Shown: positions 26,047 to 35,379 of the stretch, piece after piece
Numbering within the stretch: the stretch's first letter is position 1
Layout of the letters: each line of letters starts with the position of its first letter
NCBI GenBank assembly: GCA_963676045.1
Contig: OY780938.1
Coordinates: forward strand, 806,001 to 870,000
Length of the DNA: 64,000 nucleotides
Direction: 5' to 3'
Origin: Methanogranum sp963676045
GTDB lineage: Archaea > Thermoplasmatota > Thermoplasmata > Methanomassiliicoccales > Methanomethylophilaceae
Notes under the pieces: generated by a model
What the model was told of the DNA's origin: nothing
What the model saw: the letters and a program-made list of their open reading frames with translations, nothing else
Databases searched by the model: none
Position numbers and translations under genes: made by a program

Positions 26047-27219
26047 TTATTTGTTCTGGACATGTTTCGTCATTATCTCACAATCGAAGAGCTCCGTGTA
26101 TATCGAGGACATTATGCCGCCGATCAATCCGCAGAGCATATCGTCCATGAATGGACCCAACTCCCCTATTATACCTGGCTTGTGTCTGTCAAAACGATGG
26201 AACTCGAAGATCCCTCTTGTCCCTGCGATGTACTGAGCTATCTGCATGCCTATTATCTCATCAGATATCAGATGTATGGGGTCGGTCTTGAACATCCCCC
26301 TCGGCATAGCGCATATGCAATCCTTATTGCCCAGGTCCTCCAAGCATATCGCGGCCTGCACCAAAGAGGAGATGTTTATGTCCTCGCATAATACCGCCAA
26401 CTTCTCGTCGAAACGCCTGCGCAGCATCCTCTCATCCCAATCGGGATTGGGGTAGTATATCTCCATGGATGCCTCCCACATCTTATCGCAGGTTATGCCC
26501 GATTTGATCAATTTGTCCATGAACGTACCGACCACGGGATAATCCCCGCGCTTTACAAGATTGGATATCACTCCCGCCTTCACAGACCTTGCCATCGATA
26601 TTCCCAATGGCATGCCCGTGCCTGCGAATTGCTCTCTCTTTTCTCCTATCGGAGAGACGATGGCGATGGAATCGGATGTCGTACCTGTCTCTGAATACCC
26701 TAAGGTGTTGAGGGCCGCTGTCTTTGCCTCTATCATGGGCATCATGATGTTTATCTTGGCCTCATCTGTCAACGGCACCGATGATACCCCTATTATGTTG
26801 ATCGTCCCTGCGATCAATGCCTTGTACCTTTCCATGGAGATCTTGAAACGTTCCTCCCAATTGTCCAATACCTCTCCAGCGACTACCTGATTGCTCAATC
26901 CTGCAGTTACTGCGGCGAATGTGCTCATCCCGCCGTAATCTGATTCCGTGACCGTGAAGACGTACTTCACCTCTGCAGCGGTCATCATTCCCACCGAATC
27001 CTCTGGCAATCCCAATGAATCCCTGTGCTTCCTTATCAGGTCCCAGGGATCATCGCAATGAAAATGATGCGGTACCTGCATTATGAAGAGCGTTTCTGTT
27101 GTCCTGTTGCCGCCATTCAATATTGCGCTGCTCAAGACCTCCATCCTTTCGGTCAAATGAACAATAGCCGTGGTGAGCTCACCATGCTCCACCATCTCCG
27201 TAGATCTCACATATTTCAT
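26047..27219 (-). CDS. CbiZ-CobZ fusion: adenosylcobinamide amidohydrolase and alpha-ribazole phosphatase
   Basis: The N-terminal half (residues 1-225) is CbiZ, which removes the aminopropanol tail of salvaged cobinamides to give cobyric acid; EVKYVFTVTESDY, VTAGLSNQVVAGE and GTINIIGVSS are family blocks. The C-terminal half (about 230-390) is CobZ, the PgpA-related archaeal alpha-ribazole phosphatase, ending in FDRHKPGIIGELGPFMDD. ATG 27219 is the start: GGAGG precedes it and it overlaps the cbiB stop as ATGA. The longer open frame to 27441 is not coding. The fusion joins a salvage step with a tail-assembly step. Confidence 0.86.
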   Translation of the reverse strand: MKYVRSTEMVEHGELTTAIVHLTERMEVLSSAILNGGNRTTETLFIMQVPHHFHCDDPWDLIRKHRDSLGLPEDSVGMMTAAEVKYVFTVTESDYGGMSTFAAVTAGLSNQVVAGEVLDNWEERFKISMERYKALIAGTINIIGVSSVPLTDEAKINIMMPMIEAKTAALNTLGYSETGTTSDSIAIVSPIGEKREQFAGTGMPLGISMARSVKAGVISNLVKRGDYPVVGTFMDKLIKSGITCDKMWEASMEIYYPNPDWDERMLRRRFDEKLAVLCEDINISSLVQAAICLEDLGNKDCICAMPRGMFKTDPIHLISDEIIGMQIAQYIAGTRGIFEFHRFDRHKPGIIGELGPFMDDMLCGLIGGIMSSIYTELFDCEIMTKHVQNK

Positions 27220-28262
27220 ATTATACCTCCAAGAAGACCCGCGATGAAATCCTCGAAGAACATCTGCACATGTATGCCTATCACTGCATACAAGGGCATC
27301 ATAACTATCACGACGAACAATATCGAGGTCAATTCCACCAGATGATAACATCTTGTTATATCGTCTATGGATGGCAGATCGCCGGTGCCCATCACGTATA
27401 CCCCTTTCTTCTCCATCGATATCCCCAGAGCTGCAGCGCATGCGGTCATCGGATAGCCGCTGTTGGGGCTCGGGGTCTTTGTATGCTCATCCTTTGCTGC
27501 CTTCAATATGGATGGGTGGTCCTTGAATCTCATAAGGGCCGCCGCCAGTACTACAAAGTATGGAGAGATCCTTGCGGTCAGGAATCCAAGCACATCATCG
27601 AATTTAGCAGGGAAGAATCCAAGATTTCCATATTTCTCATTTAGATATCCCCACATAGCATCCATTAGATTGGCACATCTGAACATTATGGCGCCCGGTA
27701 TCCCGAAAAGACCTCCGTAGAATGTCGGGGACATCACACTGTCGACCAGATTCTCCGATATGGTCTCGCAGCAAGAAGATGAGATGTGTTCTGCATCCAT
27801 GCCTTTGGTCTTGCGGCTCACTATCATCTGCACCTTGGAGGCTGCATCCTCGACCCTGCCGTTACGAAGGTCCTCCTGTATAGGGATGCAATGTTTCCTG
27901 AAAGAGAATATCGCGAACGTTATCTTCAAGAAAAGACCGCACATCAATATCCATACCATCTCGCTGAGTGTGAAAACCACCCCATCTGTTATTGTGAACG
28001 TGATGTCATGCTTCTCGATGATCAGACGCACCACCGTTATTATGAGTAATGTAACGAACAATGCGAGCAGGAAAACGAACATATATGATGCAAAACCAAA
28101 GATCTTCGCCCTCTTACCTCTGTTCTTTATGTGCTTGTCTATCCAGCCCAGTATATTGCCCAGCCATCTCAGAGGATGGACCGAGTTAGGGAGCTCGCCG
28201 ATGAAACGATCTATCAGTAGGGCCACGATGATTATCAGTATCGCATCTACCCACAACTGCAT
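27216..28262 (-). CDS. cbiB: Adenosylcobinamide-phosphate synthase CbiB
   Basis: Membrane protein of 348 residues that attaches aminopropanol phosphate to cobyric acid. Family motifs: LLIDRFIGELPNSVHPLRWLG at the N-terminus, SENLVDSVMSPTFYGGLFG mid-protein, and SPNSGYPMTACAAALG later. It starts 1 nt after the upstream decarboxylase stop and overlaps cbiZ-cobZ. Confidence 0.92.
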   Translation of the reverse strand: MQLWVDAILIIIVALLIDRFIGELPNSVHPLRWLGNILGWIDKHIKNRGKRAKIFGFASYMFVFLLALFVTLLIITVVRLIIEKHDITFTITDGVVFTLSEMVWILMCGLFLKITFAIFSFRKHCIPIQEDLRNGRVEDAASKVQMIVSRKTKGMDAEHISSSCCETISENLVDSVMSPTFYGGLFGIPGAIMFRCANLMDAMWGYLNEKYGNLGFFPAKFDDVLGFLTARISPYFVVLAAALMRFKDHPSILKAAKDEHTKTPSPNSGYPMTACAAALGISMEKKGVYVMGTGDLPSIDDITRCYHLVELTSILFVVIVMMPLYAVIGIHVQMFFEDFIAGLLGGII

Positions 28263-28263
28263 A

Positions 28264-29391
28264 TTAAGGCCTCATTTCTTTCAAGGAGATTTCCACAGCA
28301 TTGACAAAGGCATCGTTCCTCTCGCGGTCCTTGACGCTGTATCTAACATACCAGTCGAAATAGGTACCAAACGAGGCGCAATCCCTGACCATTATCTTGT
28401 TCTTCAACATCAGATCCTTGAATCTGGAACATTTGAAACCTAATGGCCTTAATGAATTGAAATAAAAAAATGAATCAGCGACCCTGCCTGCGGGGAATCC
28501 GATGTCATTGAGTTGACCGTTCATAACCTTGGACTCCCTATGCATCATTTCAGCGGCCTTATGGACATAATCCATGCGTTCACTGATCAGGGTATTGGCA
28601 ACTACCTGCTCGACCTGACCCACATTCCACGTCATCCTGACCTTCTCCATCTCCGACACCAGAGGCTCGGATGCGAAGCCGAAACCTATCCTTATCCCAG
28701 GTATCGCAAACGATTTTGTCAACGAACCTGCGACTACGATATTGTCATAATCCTTCACAAGGCTCGAACATGATATCTGCTTGTAATCTGGCATCAATTC
28801 CAGAAGGGTCTCATCAAGGAATACAAGGACATTATTGTCCGAACATTCCTTGATTATATTGACCAATTTGCTCTTTGGCTCGACACGACCTGTGGGATTG
28901 TTGGGATTGCATATATAGACGGCCTTAGCACCGTTCTCGATGCTCTCAGTTACCTTTTCACGGTCCATGTAGAAATCGTCCTCTTCCCTGAGATCGTTCC
29001 ACCATATCTTCGCACCCACTATCTTGCACTGCTGTGCATATTCTGCGAAGGAGGGCCTGCTCAACATCACTATGTCGCCAGGCGTCAGGAAGGTATTTGG
29101 AAAATTCCTGATTATATCAGATGATCCAGCACCTATCATTATATTATTCTCGGACATTCCGAAGGCCTTCGATATCGTGCATTTCAATTCTGCACACGAA
29201 TCGTCTGGATAATGACCCACATCCCCTGCTGCAGAGATCATGATCTCGCCGATGTCCTTTGGTGGACCGAAAGGGTTGAGATTGTGGCTGTAATCCTCGA
29301 CACCGTCGAGTTTCCAAGCCTGGCCTCCATGAATTGTCTTTGGCATCTGTGCCAATGTTCCTCTTGCCCTTATCGCACCGTGTCTCATCAT
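28264..29391 (-). CDS. cobD: L-threonine-O-3-phosphate decarboxylase (CobD-type PLP enzyme)
   Basis: Class I aminotransferase-fold enzyme that makes (R)-1-aminopropan-2-yl phosphate for cobamide synthesis. The family N-terminus HGGQAWKLDGVEDYSHNLNPFGPP, and the PLP lysine in GSLTKSFAIPGIRIGF, are visible, as is ICNPNNPTG. Context in a cobalamin operon favours CobD over histidinol-phosphate aminotransferase. It is the first gene of cobD-cbiB-cbiZcobZ-cobS-cobY-ybaK, with AAGGGG before the start. Confidence 0.87.
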   Translation of the reverse strand: MMRHGAIRARGTLAQMPKTIHGGQAWKLDGVEDYSHNLNPFGPPKDIGEIMISAAGDVGHYPDDSCAELKCTISKAFGMSENNIMIGAGSSDIIRNFPNTFLTPGDIVMLSRPSFAEYAQQCKIVGAKIWWNDLREEDDFYMDREKVTESIENGAKAVYICNPNNPTGRVEPKSKLVNIIKECSDNNVLVFLDETLLELMPDYKQISCSSLVKDYDNIVVAGSLTKSFAIPGIRIGFGFASEPLVSEMEKVRMTWNVGQVEQVVANTLISERMDYVHKAAEMMHRESKVMNGQLNDIGFPAGRVADSFFYFNSLRPLGFKCSRFKDLMLKNKIMVRDCASFGTYFDWYVRYSVKDRERNDAFVNAVEISLKEMRP

Positions 29392-29492
29392 ATCCCCTTA
29401 AAACTGAGTGGACCATGTATCTCATATTCAATATACAAACATTTAGTAGCTGAAATAACCAAATATTTAAAATTTTTATCATCTGGGTCTTA

Positions 29493-29522
29493 TTGGATGT
29501 AACTGGTGGTTATATCATCCAA
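29493..29522. promoter_or_regulatory. Hairpin in the divergent cobD/dcd promoter region
   Basis: TTGGATG (29493-29499) pairs with CATCCAA (29516-29522), and inner TAAC/GTTA extends the stem. It lies between divergent genes and could be an operator or part of an RNA leader. TATA-like sequences for cobD (about 29425-29437) and dcd (about 29543-29552) flank it. Confidence 0.35.
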
Positions 29523-29574
29523 CAATCCACTATATCCTCTGAAAGTATAATATCGACCAATATAATTCCCCATC

Positions 29575-30066
29575 ATGGCTATACTCTCGGACAAGGACAT
29601 TTTAGCAGGCATGGAGTCTGGATATCTCGGAATAAGCAATTATCATGAGAGAGGTCTTACGCCCAATGGATACGACCTCAGGATATCTGAAATCTCGGTA
29701 AGAGGAGACCCAGATGTAAAAAAAGAAGGGACTGTCAAGATACCTCCTAGGACCATGTTCTATGTATCGACTATCGAAAGGGTCAGGATGCCCAAGGATT
29801 GTTGTGCACAGCTTTGGATGAGGACCACCTGGATAAGGAAAGGATGCATAGGGGCATTCGGAAAGATCGACGCCGGTTTCGAAGGCACCCTTACATTGGG
29901 AGCATACAATGCCACCGATGACATGGTTGAGATCCCCATAGGGGAAAGATTCTGTCAGATGATATTCGAGACCCTTACGACCGCGTCCGATAAGGACTAC
30001 GCTCAGAGAAGCGGACATTATCAGGGACAGACGGGAGTGACGCTGAATCCGATAGACAAAAAATGA
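29575..30066 (+). CDS. dcd: dCTP deaminase (possibly bifunctional with dUTPase)
   Basis: Trimeric dUTPase-fold enzyme that converts dCTP to dUTP, or to dUMP in bifunctional archaeal forms. Motifs: LTPNGYDLRI, IDAGFEGTLTLGAYN with the catalytic Glu, ERFCQMIFE and RSGHYQGQTGVT. The RSS-type loop reads MRTTWIRKG. Length is 163 residues. Whether it is bifunctional cannot be decided from these motifs alone. Confidence 0.88.
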   Translation: MAILSDKDILAGMESGYLGISNYHERGLTPNGYDLRISEISVRGDPDVKKEGTVKIPPRTMFYVSTIERVRMPKDCCAQLWMRTTWIRKGCIGAFGKIDAGFEGTLTLGAYNATDDMVEIPIGERFCQMIFETLTTASDKDYAQRSGHYQGQTGVTLNPIDKK

Positions 30067-31107
30067 TCAGTCGCGTATTATATCGAATACATAGACACTC
30101 ATGGTCGGAGAATACGTCTTCAACTCCAAAACCCTTTCAACATGCATTTGGAATCCCTTATGATTCATGAGGGATCCCATTTCCCCGATATAAGATTCCA
30201 TATCATCGCGTTCCATTATCTTGTGAAGATGGATCGTACCGCCCTTCTTGGTCTTTGACAATGCGTATTGGAGGAACTGATCGGCTATCTGAGGGAGATT
30301 CATTATTATGCGGTCGGCATCTGGAAGGGTCATTATGACCTCCTTCGAATCCCCGGTCAATGGTATGAGATTGTCTATGTGGTTCATCCTCACATTCATC
30401 TTCGCATAATATTCGGCATCTGGATTCATATCGATGGAATAGACGATCCTCGGTCTGGCTGTCTTGCATATCACAACACCGAAAGGTGCCACGCCTGCAA
30501 ACATGTCTATTATGGTCTCCCCTTCCTTCACCATCGAAGCGACCCTCGAACGCTCCGTACATAAACGGGGATTGAAGTAGACCTTTGCAGGGTCCGTCAT
30601 CATCCTTGTGCCGAACTCCCTGTGGATGGTCTCGGATGAACCCGTACCGGAGATCTGTTCCAGATCCCTTATCCTGAAATCGCCCTTGACGCCTGAATCC
30701 AACATCACTGTCCTTATATTCGGTGTTACGGACATCAATGCATCCCCTATCTGGCACTTATACTCCAAAAGACCGTCCGTCAATTTCACGATCAGCACAT
30801 CTCCGATTATATCGTATGAATTAGGAAGTTCAACTTTCAATCCATCGGGTATCTTCAGTAATTCCCTGTAATCGGTCTCACGATGTTCTTGTACCTCGAG
30901 TGATGATTCTATCACCTCGTAGTCTTCGAAAGAATCGCAGAGTATCGGTATCAAAAGAGAATCAGCATCTGAACTTATCTTAGAATCCAGATCTAGTGCG
31001 CCCTCGTTCCTCAACCTGGACCTTACCAGCTCCCCGTCCTTCTTAGGGACCCGTATGCATCTGACCGTCCTGTACATGGAAGCCCCTTGGTTACGACCGT
31101 CATTCAT
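30067..31107 (-). CDS. trm5: tRNA (guanine37-N1)-methyltransferase Trm5
   Basis: SAM-dependent enzyme that makes m1G37. The N-terminal D1-like region is followed by a Rossmann methyltransferase domain with EGETIIDMFAGVAPFGV, YSIDMNPDA and the Trm5-type MNLPQIA motif. The start overlaps the dph5 stop by 8 nt; an internal ATG at 31077 (MYRTVRCIRVPKK) is a plausible alternative. The operon pairs it with diphthamide synthesis, both affecting translation fidelity. Confidence 0.88.
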   Translation of the reverse strand: MNDGRNQGASMYRTVRCIRVPKKDGELVRSRLRNEGALDLDSKISSDADSLLIPILCDSFEDYEVIESSLEVQEHRETDYRELLKIPDGLKVELPNSYDIIGDVLIVKLTDGLLEYKCQIGDALMSVTPNIRTVMLDSGVKGDFRIRDLEQISGTGSSETIHREFGTRMMTDPAKVYFNPRLCTERSRVASMVKEGETIIDMFAGVAPFGVVICKTARPRIVYSIDMNPDAEYYAKMNVRMNHIDNLIPLTGDSKEVIMTLPDADRIIMNLPQIADQFLQYALSKTKKGGTIHLHKIMERDDMESYIGEMGSLMNHKGFQMHVERVLELKTYSPTMSVYVFDIIRD

Positions 31108-31897
31108 CTTTGATTATCTCTTTTGGAGCACCGGCAAAATCCACCAATGCGTAAGCTTCCATGAAATGAAGGTTACCTGGAAGTACGAGCGTATGCAGAG
31201 GTGCACCGAGGTCCATCTTCAGTAGGTCCTGTGGATAGCCAGCGAACACCTTCTCGTTCTGGGATCCGACTTGGCATGCCACACAAAGCAAGGTCTTGTC
31301 TGTTATCAATCCCTCGTTCCACTTCTTTTCGCCTTCGATGAGCCATTCTATCGCCTGATATGCATTCATGTAACGGAGCTCATCGGCGCGTATGTCCAAA
31401 AGTATCATCGTGTGGAGTCCCCTGTCGTGATTCTCCTTTATGTGATCATATGGGGATTTTGGCTGATAGTTCATCTCCAGGAATGGGAGCGTGACCGTCC
31501 TACCGAACTTGTATGGCTGGAGTCCCAATGAGGTCGGACATGCGCCGAATATCGATACCCCGTGGAAGATCCTCACTGGTATCCCTTCCTCGGATGCCTG
31601 TATGCGTAGGTCCACATGGGTGGTTGCGAGCATCGTGTCCCCTGCGGTCACGAATCCTACCCTCATCCTCCTGGCATCTGCCAATATGTCCTCGGATTCT
31701 TCCACTTGCGATCTATATACCACATCGACCTTCTTACCGAGGACCTCTTCCAATGCCTTCACATCCGTACCTATCAGCGTGGATGTGTAGAATTCAGCAT
31801 AGATCTTGTCGCACTCCCTTAGAGCGTTCAATGCCTTCACTGTCATACCGTCAACACCTGATAGGCCCAATCCTGCAAAAACGAGTTCGGATGTCAT
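31100..31897 (-). CDS. dph5: Diphthine synthase
   Basis: Methylates the modified histidine of elongation factor 2 during diphthamide formation. Tetrapyrrole-methylase fold with VFAGLGLSGVDGMTVKAL at the N-terminus, VGFVTAGDTMLATTH, FHGVSIFGACPTSLGLQ and LVLPGNLHFMEAYAL. The frame is open to 31921 but homology begins at MTSELVFAG, so ATG 31897 is preferred (265 residues). Confidence 0.94.
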   Translation of the reverse strand: MTSELVFAGLGLSGVDGMTVKALNALRECDKIYAEFYTSTLIGTDVKALEEVLGKKVDVVYRSQVEESEDILADARRMRVGFVTAGDTMLATTHVDLRIQASEEGIPVRIFHGVSIFGACPTSLGLQPYKFGRTVTLPFLEMNYQPKSPYDHIKENHDRGLHTMILLDIRADELRYMNAYQAIEWLIEGEKKWNEGLITDKTLLCVACQVGSQNEKVFAGYPQDLLKMDLGAPLHTLVLPGNLHFMEAYALVDFAGAPKEIIKDE

Positions 31898-31950
31898 CGA
31901 TGCATTATTGACATCATGCAATTAAACGATTCGGTAAAAAAAATAAGACC

Positions 31951-31973
31951 GTCCGGGGGGATGGGCCCCGGAC
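31951..31973 (-). terminator. Terminator of the acetyl-CoA synthetase gene
   Basis: GTCCGGGG (31951-31958) and CCCCGGAC (31966-31973) form an 8-bp stem 12 nt after the stop. On the minus strand it is followed by GGTCTTATTTTTTTTACC. Confidence 0.7.
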
Positions 31974-31984
31974 ATTTGAAATGT

Positions 31985-34078
31985 TTACTTGTTGAGGGTT
32001 ACTAGAGCATCGACTGCCCAGCAGCCGGCACCCTGCTTGCCTACGATGACTGGGTTGATCTCAAGCTCATGGATCTCGGGGTTCTCCTCTGCGATCACGA
32101 CGAGTCTCTTGATCATGTCCTTCATCGCATCTATGTCCGCGACTGGAAGGCCTCTTGCACCGGACATCAGCTTGTATGCCTTCGTCGAGGTTATCATCTT
32201 ATCCAACTGTTCCTCGGACATCGGGACGTGGACCTGGGCGATCTCCCTCAAGATCTCGACATATATTCCTCCGAGTCCGAAAGATACGACTGGACCGAAC
32301 TGGGGGTCACGGACCATGGACAGTATGACTTCCTGACCGAAGACCATCTGCTGTATCGATACGCCGTCCAACCTCGCATTGGGCTTTGCCTTCTTGCAGT
32401 TCGACATTATCTTGTCGAATGCAGCGGCGGCGTCCTCGGGTGTCTCTACACCTATCACCACTCCACCCACATCGGTCTTGTGTGCGATATCGGGGGACAG
32501 GATCTTCATGACGACTGGATAGCCTATCTTGTTGCATGCGTCCGCTGCCTCTTTTGAGGATTTGACCGTCGCCTCTCCAGGTATAGGCATTCCATATGCC
32601 TGGAAGATCTTCTTTCCTTCTGCCTCGGAGAGACCGTGCCTTCCCTCTTTGAGGGCTGCATCGACTATCTCCTTGGTCTTCTTCCTTCCGTCTACCTTGG
32701 GAACCTCGAGTGCAGTCATCTTCTGCTGCTCCTTGAGTGTGTACTTCCTCAGTATGGACAAAGCACGGACCGCCCTGTCAGGCGATGGATAGCATGGGAT
32801 CTTTCCTGCCTTGAGTATCTTGTTGGCCTCGTCGCACTTCGTTCCGCCTGCGAAACAGCAGGTCGTGGGTATGGGGATGTCGTCCCTCATCTCGACCAAT
32901 ATCTTAGCAATACTGTTGAGGTCCGCTGTGTCAAGAGGCGAGCCCATGACCACGAGTCCTCCGACCGATGGGTCCTTTATCACTGCCTCGATGGCCCCCT
33001 TGAAGTACTCTGCCTTGGCATCTCCCCTAACATCTATCGGATTTGTCAGTCCAGCGATCGTTGGAACGGCCTTCTTGATGGCCTCGATCGTCTCTGGAGC
33101 GAGTTTCGCCGCCTCTATATACGGTGCCTCGAATGCAGCATCTGCTGACATCACACCGAGACCGCCTGCGTTTGTTATGATGGCGATACCGTTCTTCTTC
33201 ATCGGACTGCATGTGCTGAAAACCTGCAATGCATCGCAGAACTCATCGAGATCCAACGCCCTGTGTATGTTGAGCTTGTCGAATATGACATTGTTGACCG
33301 CATCCGAACCAGCAAGTGAACCTGTGTGCGATGATGCTGCCTTGGACCCCGCCTCGGTCTTACCTGATTTGAAGATGACGATCGGCTTCTTCTTTGGCAT
33401 GTTCTCTACAGCCTTTATGAATTGGTCTCCTCTTGAGATTCCCTCAAGATACATACCGATGACCTTCGTCTGAGCATCCTCTGATATTATCGGCAAGATG
33501 TCGGCCTCGTCCATATCGCACTTGTTTCCGAATGTGATGAACTTGGATATTCCGAATTCGTTCGCACGGGCCCAATCCAATATGGAAGACCCTACTGCGC
33601 CTGATTGCGAGAATACCGAGATGTTGCCTAATGCGGGAAGCAAATGGGTGAAGGTCGTGTTGACCCCGCCCTTGACGTCCATGAGTCCAAAGCAATTTGG
33701 ACCGAGTATCCTGACGTTGGCCTTCTTGGCTGCAGCCACGAGCTGTTTCTCAAGCTCTGCTCCAGCCTCGCTATCCTCCTTGAATCCTGCTGTCAGTATG
33801 GATACGACCTTGATGCCTGCCTTGCCTAGATTCTCTATCTCAGGTATGACCTGTGTTTTATTCACGGCCATGACCGCTAGATCCACAGGCTCCCCTATGT
33901 CAAGCACAGAGGGATAAGCCTTGTATCCTTGTATCTCCCCTCCCTTGGGATTTACAGGGTAAAGCTTTCCTTTGAATCCTGCATCGATCATGTTCTTTAC
34001 GAGCATACCGCCTAATTTTGTGGTGTCCGAAGAAGCACCTATTATGGCGACCGAACCCGGTGATAAGAAGTTCCTCAT
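31985..34078 (-). CDS. acd: Acetate-CoA ligase (ADP-forming), alpha-beta fusion
   Basis: Forms acetate and ATP from acetyl-CoA, ADP and phosphate. The alpha part (residues 1-460) has a CoA-binding Rossmann domain (SVAIIGASSDTTKLGG) and the phosphohistidine motif ASSHTGSLAGSD. The beta part (about 470-697) is an ATP-grasp domain with GYPVVMKILSPDIAHKTDVGG. A TATA-like element (GTTTATTAAAC) 25-30 nt before ATG 34078 suggests a nearly leaderless transcript. With pyruvate:ferredoxin oxidoreductase it would give substrate-level ATP from pyruvate. Confidence 0.94.
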   Translation of the reverse strand: MRNFLSPGSVAIIGASSDTTKLGGMLVKNMIDAGFKGKLYPVNPKGGEIQGYKAYPSVLDIGEPVDLAVMAVNKTQVIPEIENLGKAGIKVVSILTAGFKEDSEAGAELEKQLVAAAKKANVRILGPNCFGLMDVKGGVNTTFTHLLPALGNISVFSQSGAVGSSILDWARANEFGISKFITFGNKCDMDEADILPIISEDAQTKVIGMYLEGISRGDQFIKAVENMPKKKPIVIFKSGKTEAGSKAASSHTGSLAGSDAVNNVIFDKLNIHRALDLDEFCDALQVFSTCSPMKKNGIAIITNAGGLGVMSADAAFEAPYIEAAKLAPETIEAIKKAVPTIAGLTNPIDVRGDAKAEYFKGAIEAVIKDPSVGGLVVMGSPLDTADLNSIAKILVEMRDDIPIPTTCCFAGGTKCDEANKILKAGKIPCYPSPDRAVRALSILRKYTLKEQQKMTALEVPKVDGRKKTKEIVDAALKEGRHGLSEAEGKKIFQAYGMPIPGEATVKSSKEAADACNKIGYPVVMKILSPDIAHKTDVGGVVIGVETPEDAAAAFDKIMSNCKKAKPNARLDGVSIQQMVFGQEVILSMVRDPQFGPVVSFGLGGIYVEILREIAQVHVPMSEEQLDKMITSTKAYKLMSGARGLPVADIDAMKDMIKRLVVIAEENPEIHELEINPVIVGKQGAGCWAVDALVTLNK

Positions 34079-34309
34079 GTTTGAGGTTAATGAAAAAGTG
34101 TTTAATAAACTTAACTATGCAAAAAATCAATTTTAACGAATTTCACTAATTTATATACGAATATCGTATTATTATCAAAGTTATTCCTCGAAATTCGATA
34201 AATTTCGACAATAAATAGATTTTTTTTGCCTATATAGCAATTTACGATGTTTAAATTCGTCAAATGTCGAAATATCATTCTCATATAAATATGTTTAAAT
34301 CAGACGTTA

Positions 34310-34566
34310 GCATGGTGCACATGCCGGAGCGGCCAAGGGACGCGATTTGTGAACGTCATAGGCACGAAACGGCGAATAGTGACCCTATCCCTATTTTAAT
34401 AGGGCTCTTGCGGTAGCAATGATGAGTCATCGTAGCAGTGACCGGAAGCCAACGTAGGGTCCGACAAACACTCCCAGCGTAAGTCAGTATCCCGAGACCG
34501 GTGTCATCATCGGACCATGAAAGGATTTGTTAACGCTTGGGAGACAACTCTTCTCAAGCGTTTTGT
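34310..34566 (+). ncRNA. Candidate structured non-coding RNA, identity unknown
   Basis: A 250-nt GC-richer block stands between AT-rich sequence and the convergent metallopeptidase gene, with no supportable protein frame. TATA-like ATATAAATATG (34283-34293) lies about 25 nt before it. Pairing is extensive: CCCTATT/AATAGGG (34394-34409), GATGA/TCATC (34430-34440), GGTCCGA/TCGGACC enclosing about 45 nt (34458-34516), and a terminal CGCTTG/CAAGCG hairpin (34535-34561) followed by TTTTG. I could not find the diagnostic cores of RNase P RNA or the SRP helix 8, so it is left unassigned. It could still be a divergent member of either. Confidence 0.5.
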
Positions 34567-34583
34567 CCGTGCATCGGAACGGA

Positions 34584-35264
34584 TCATAGATAGAGGCACA
34601 TCTTCTTCAACCATTCCTCCGCCTCGACCCTTCTTGAGAATTTGGCCTCGAGAACAGCGAATTCCACACCATGCCTATTTCCTGTCGGATCGAAACCTAT
34701 TATCATATGACAAAGCTCGTGATACATGCAATAATCAAGGACGTAGTCTGGTATCATGTCCGTATCGAGCTGCTTCGATATCGTTATGACCTTCATGAGT
34801 ACGGAACAATTGCCTACCTTGCGGATCGAGGGTTCCTTTGTCCATGATAGGCATAGATTGTGGTCCTCTTCCACCAAGCCCTCCTCGACCAATCTCCTGT
34901 ACGAGGACCCCAGGTCTTTGAACTCGCCTTTCCCGGACCTTATGATGTTCCTGCTCCTCCTTATGTATACAGGTTGCTTGGACTCGGCAAACCCCGGTGA
35001 TGTCACCCAATCGCACATCTCCTTGGAATATGTATCCTCCTCACTGCCCATTATCCTTGAGAATATCGATCTGCATAGCCCCCTTATCACTTCCTCGGGT
35101 GCATCCGACAGATAATCCGATACCTTGAATTCTGCCCATTTGTAGCTCCTCTGCCAACGTACCTTGAACTCCTTGAATGCCATGAATTGGGCCTGTACCT
35201 TGTCGAATCCAAAACCATTGCCTACCTCTGCGAATATCACATTCAATGCTTCATCTGATACCAT
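34584..35264 (-). CDS. SprT/YgjP-like zinc metallopeptidase
   Basis: A 226-residue protein with a zinc-metallopeptidase motif YHELCHMIIGF near residue 183 (HExxH) and a downstream HGVEF that may supply the third ligand. The N-terminal 140 residues are not recognised. The family includes SprT-like proteases that act on DNA-protein crosslinks, but that role is not shown here. Confidence 0.72.
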   Translation of the reverse strand: MVSDEALNVIFAEVGNGFGFDKVQAQFMAFKEFKVRWQRSYKWAEFKVSDYLSDAPEEVIRGLCRSIFSRIMGSEEDTYSKEMCDWVTSPGFAESKQPVYIRRSRNIIRSGKGEFKDLGSSYRRLVEEGLVEEDHNLCLSWTKEPSIRKVGNCSVLMKVITISKQLDTDMIPDYVLDYCMYHELCHMIIGFDPTGNRHGVEFAVLEAKFSRRVEAEEWLKKMCLYL

Positions 35265-35379
35265 TTTCCATCTCCTAACGCATTACGCTATGGTATCGAA
35301 GCTTTCGATCCGAGAATAAAAGGACTTAATACAATTAATATAAGCAAAACTTCTTTTTTAAGAACGAAGTTGTCGGCAT

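Noticed and set aside
27220..27441. N-terminal extension of the CbiZ-CobZ frame
   Set aside because: It lies within cbiB in another frame, has arginine-rich out-of-frame composition, and a good ribosome binding site precedes ATG 27219.
34321..34345. tRNA-like start (GCCGGAGCGGCCAAGG) resembling a Leu/Ser tRNA
   Set aside because: No T arm or anticodon arm follows at the required distance.
34310..34566. Assignment of the RNA candidate as SRP RNA or RNase P RNA
   Set aside because: GGAAG and UGUGA motifs are present, but the helix 8 arrangement (CAGG-GGAA-GAGCAG) and the P4 sequence of RNase P are not.
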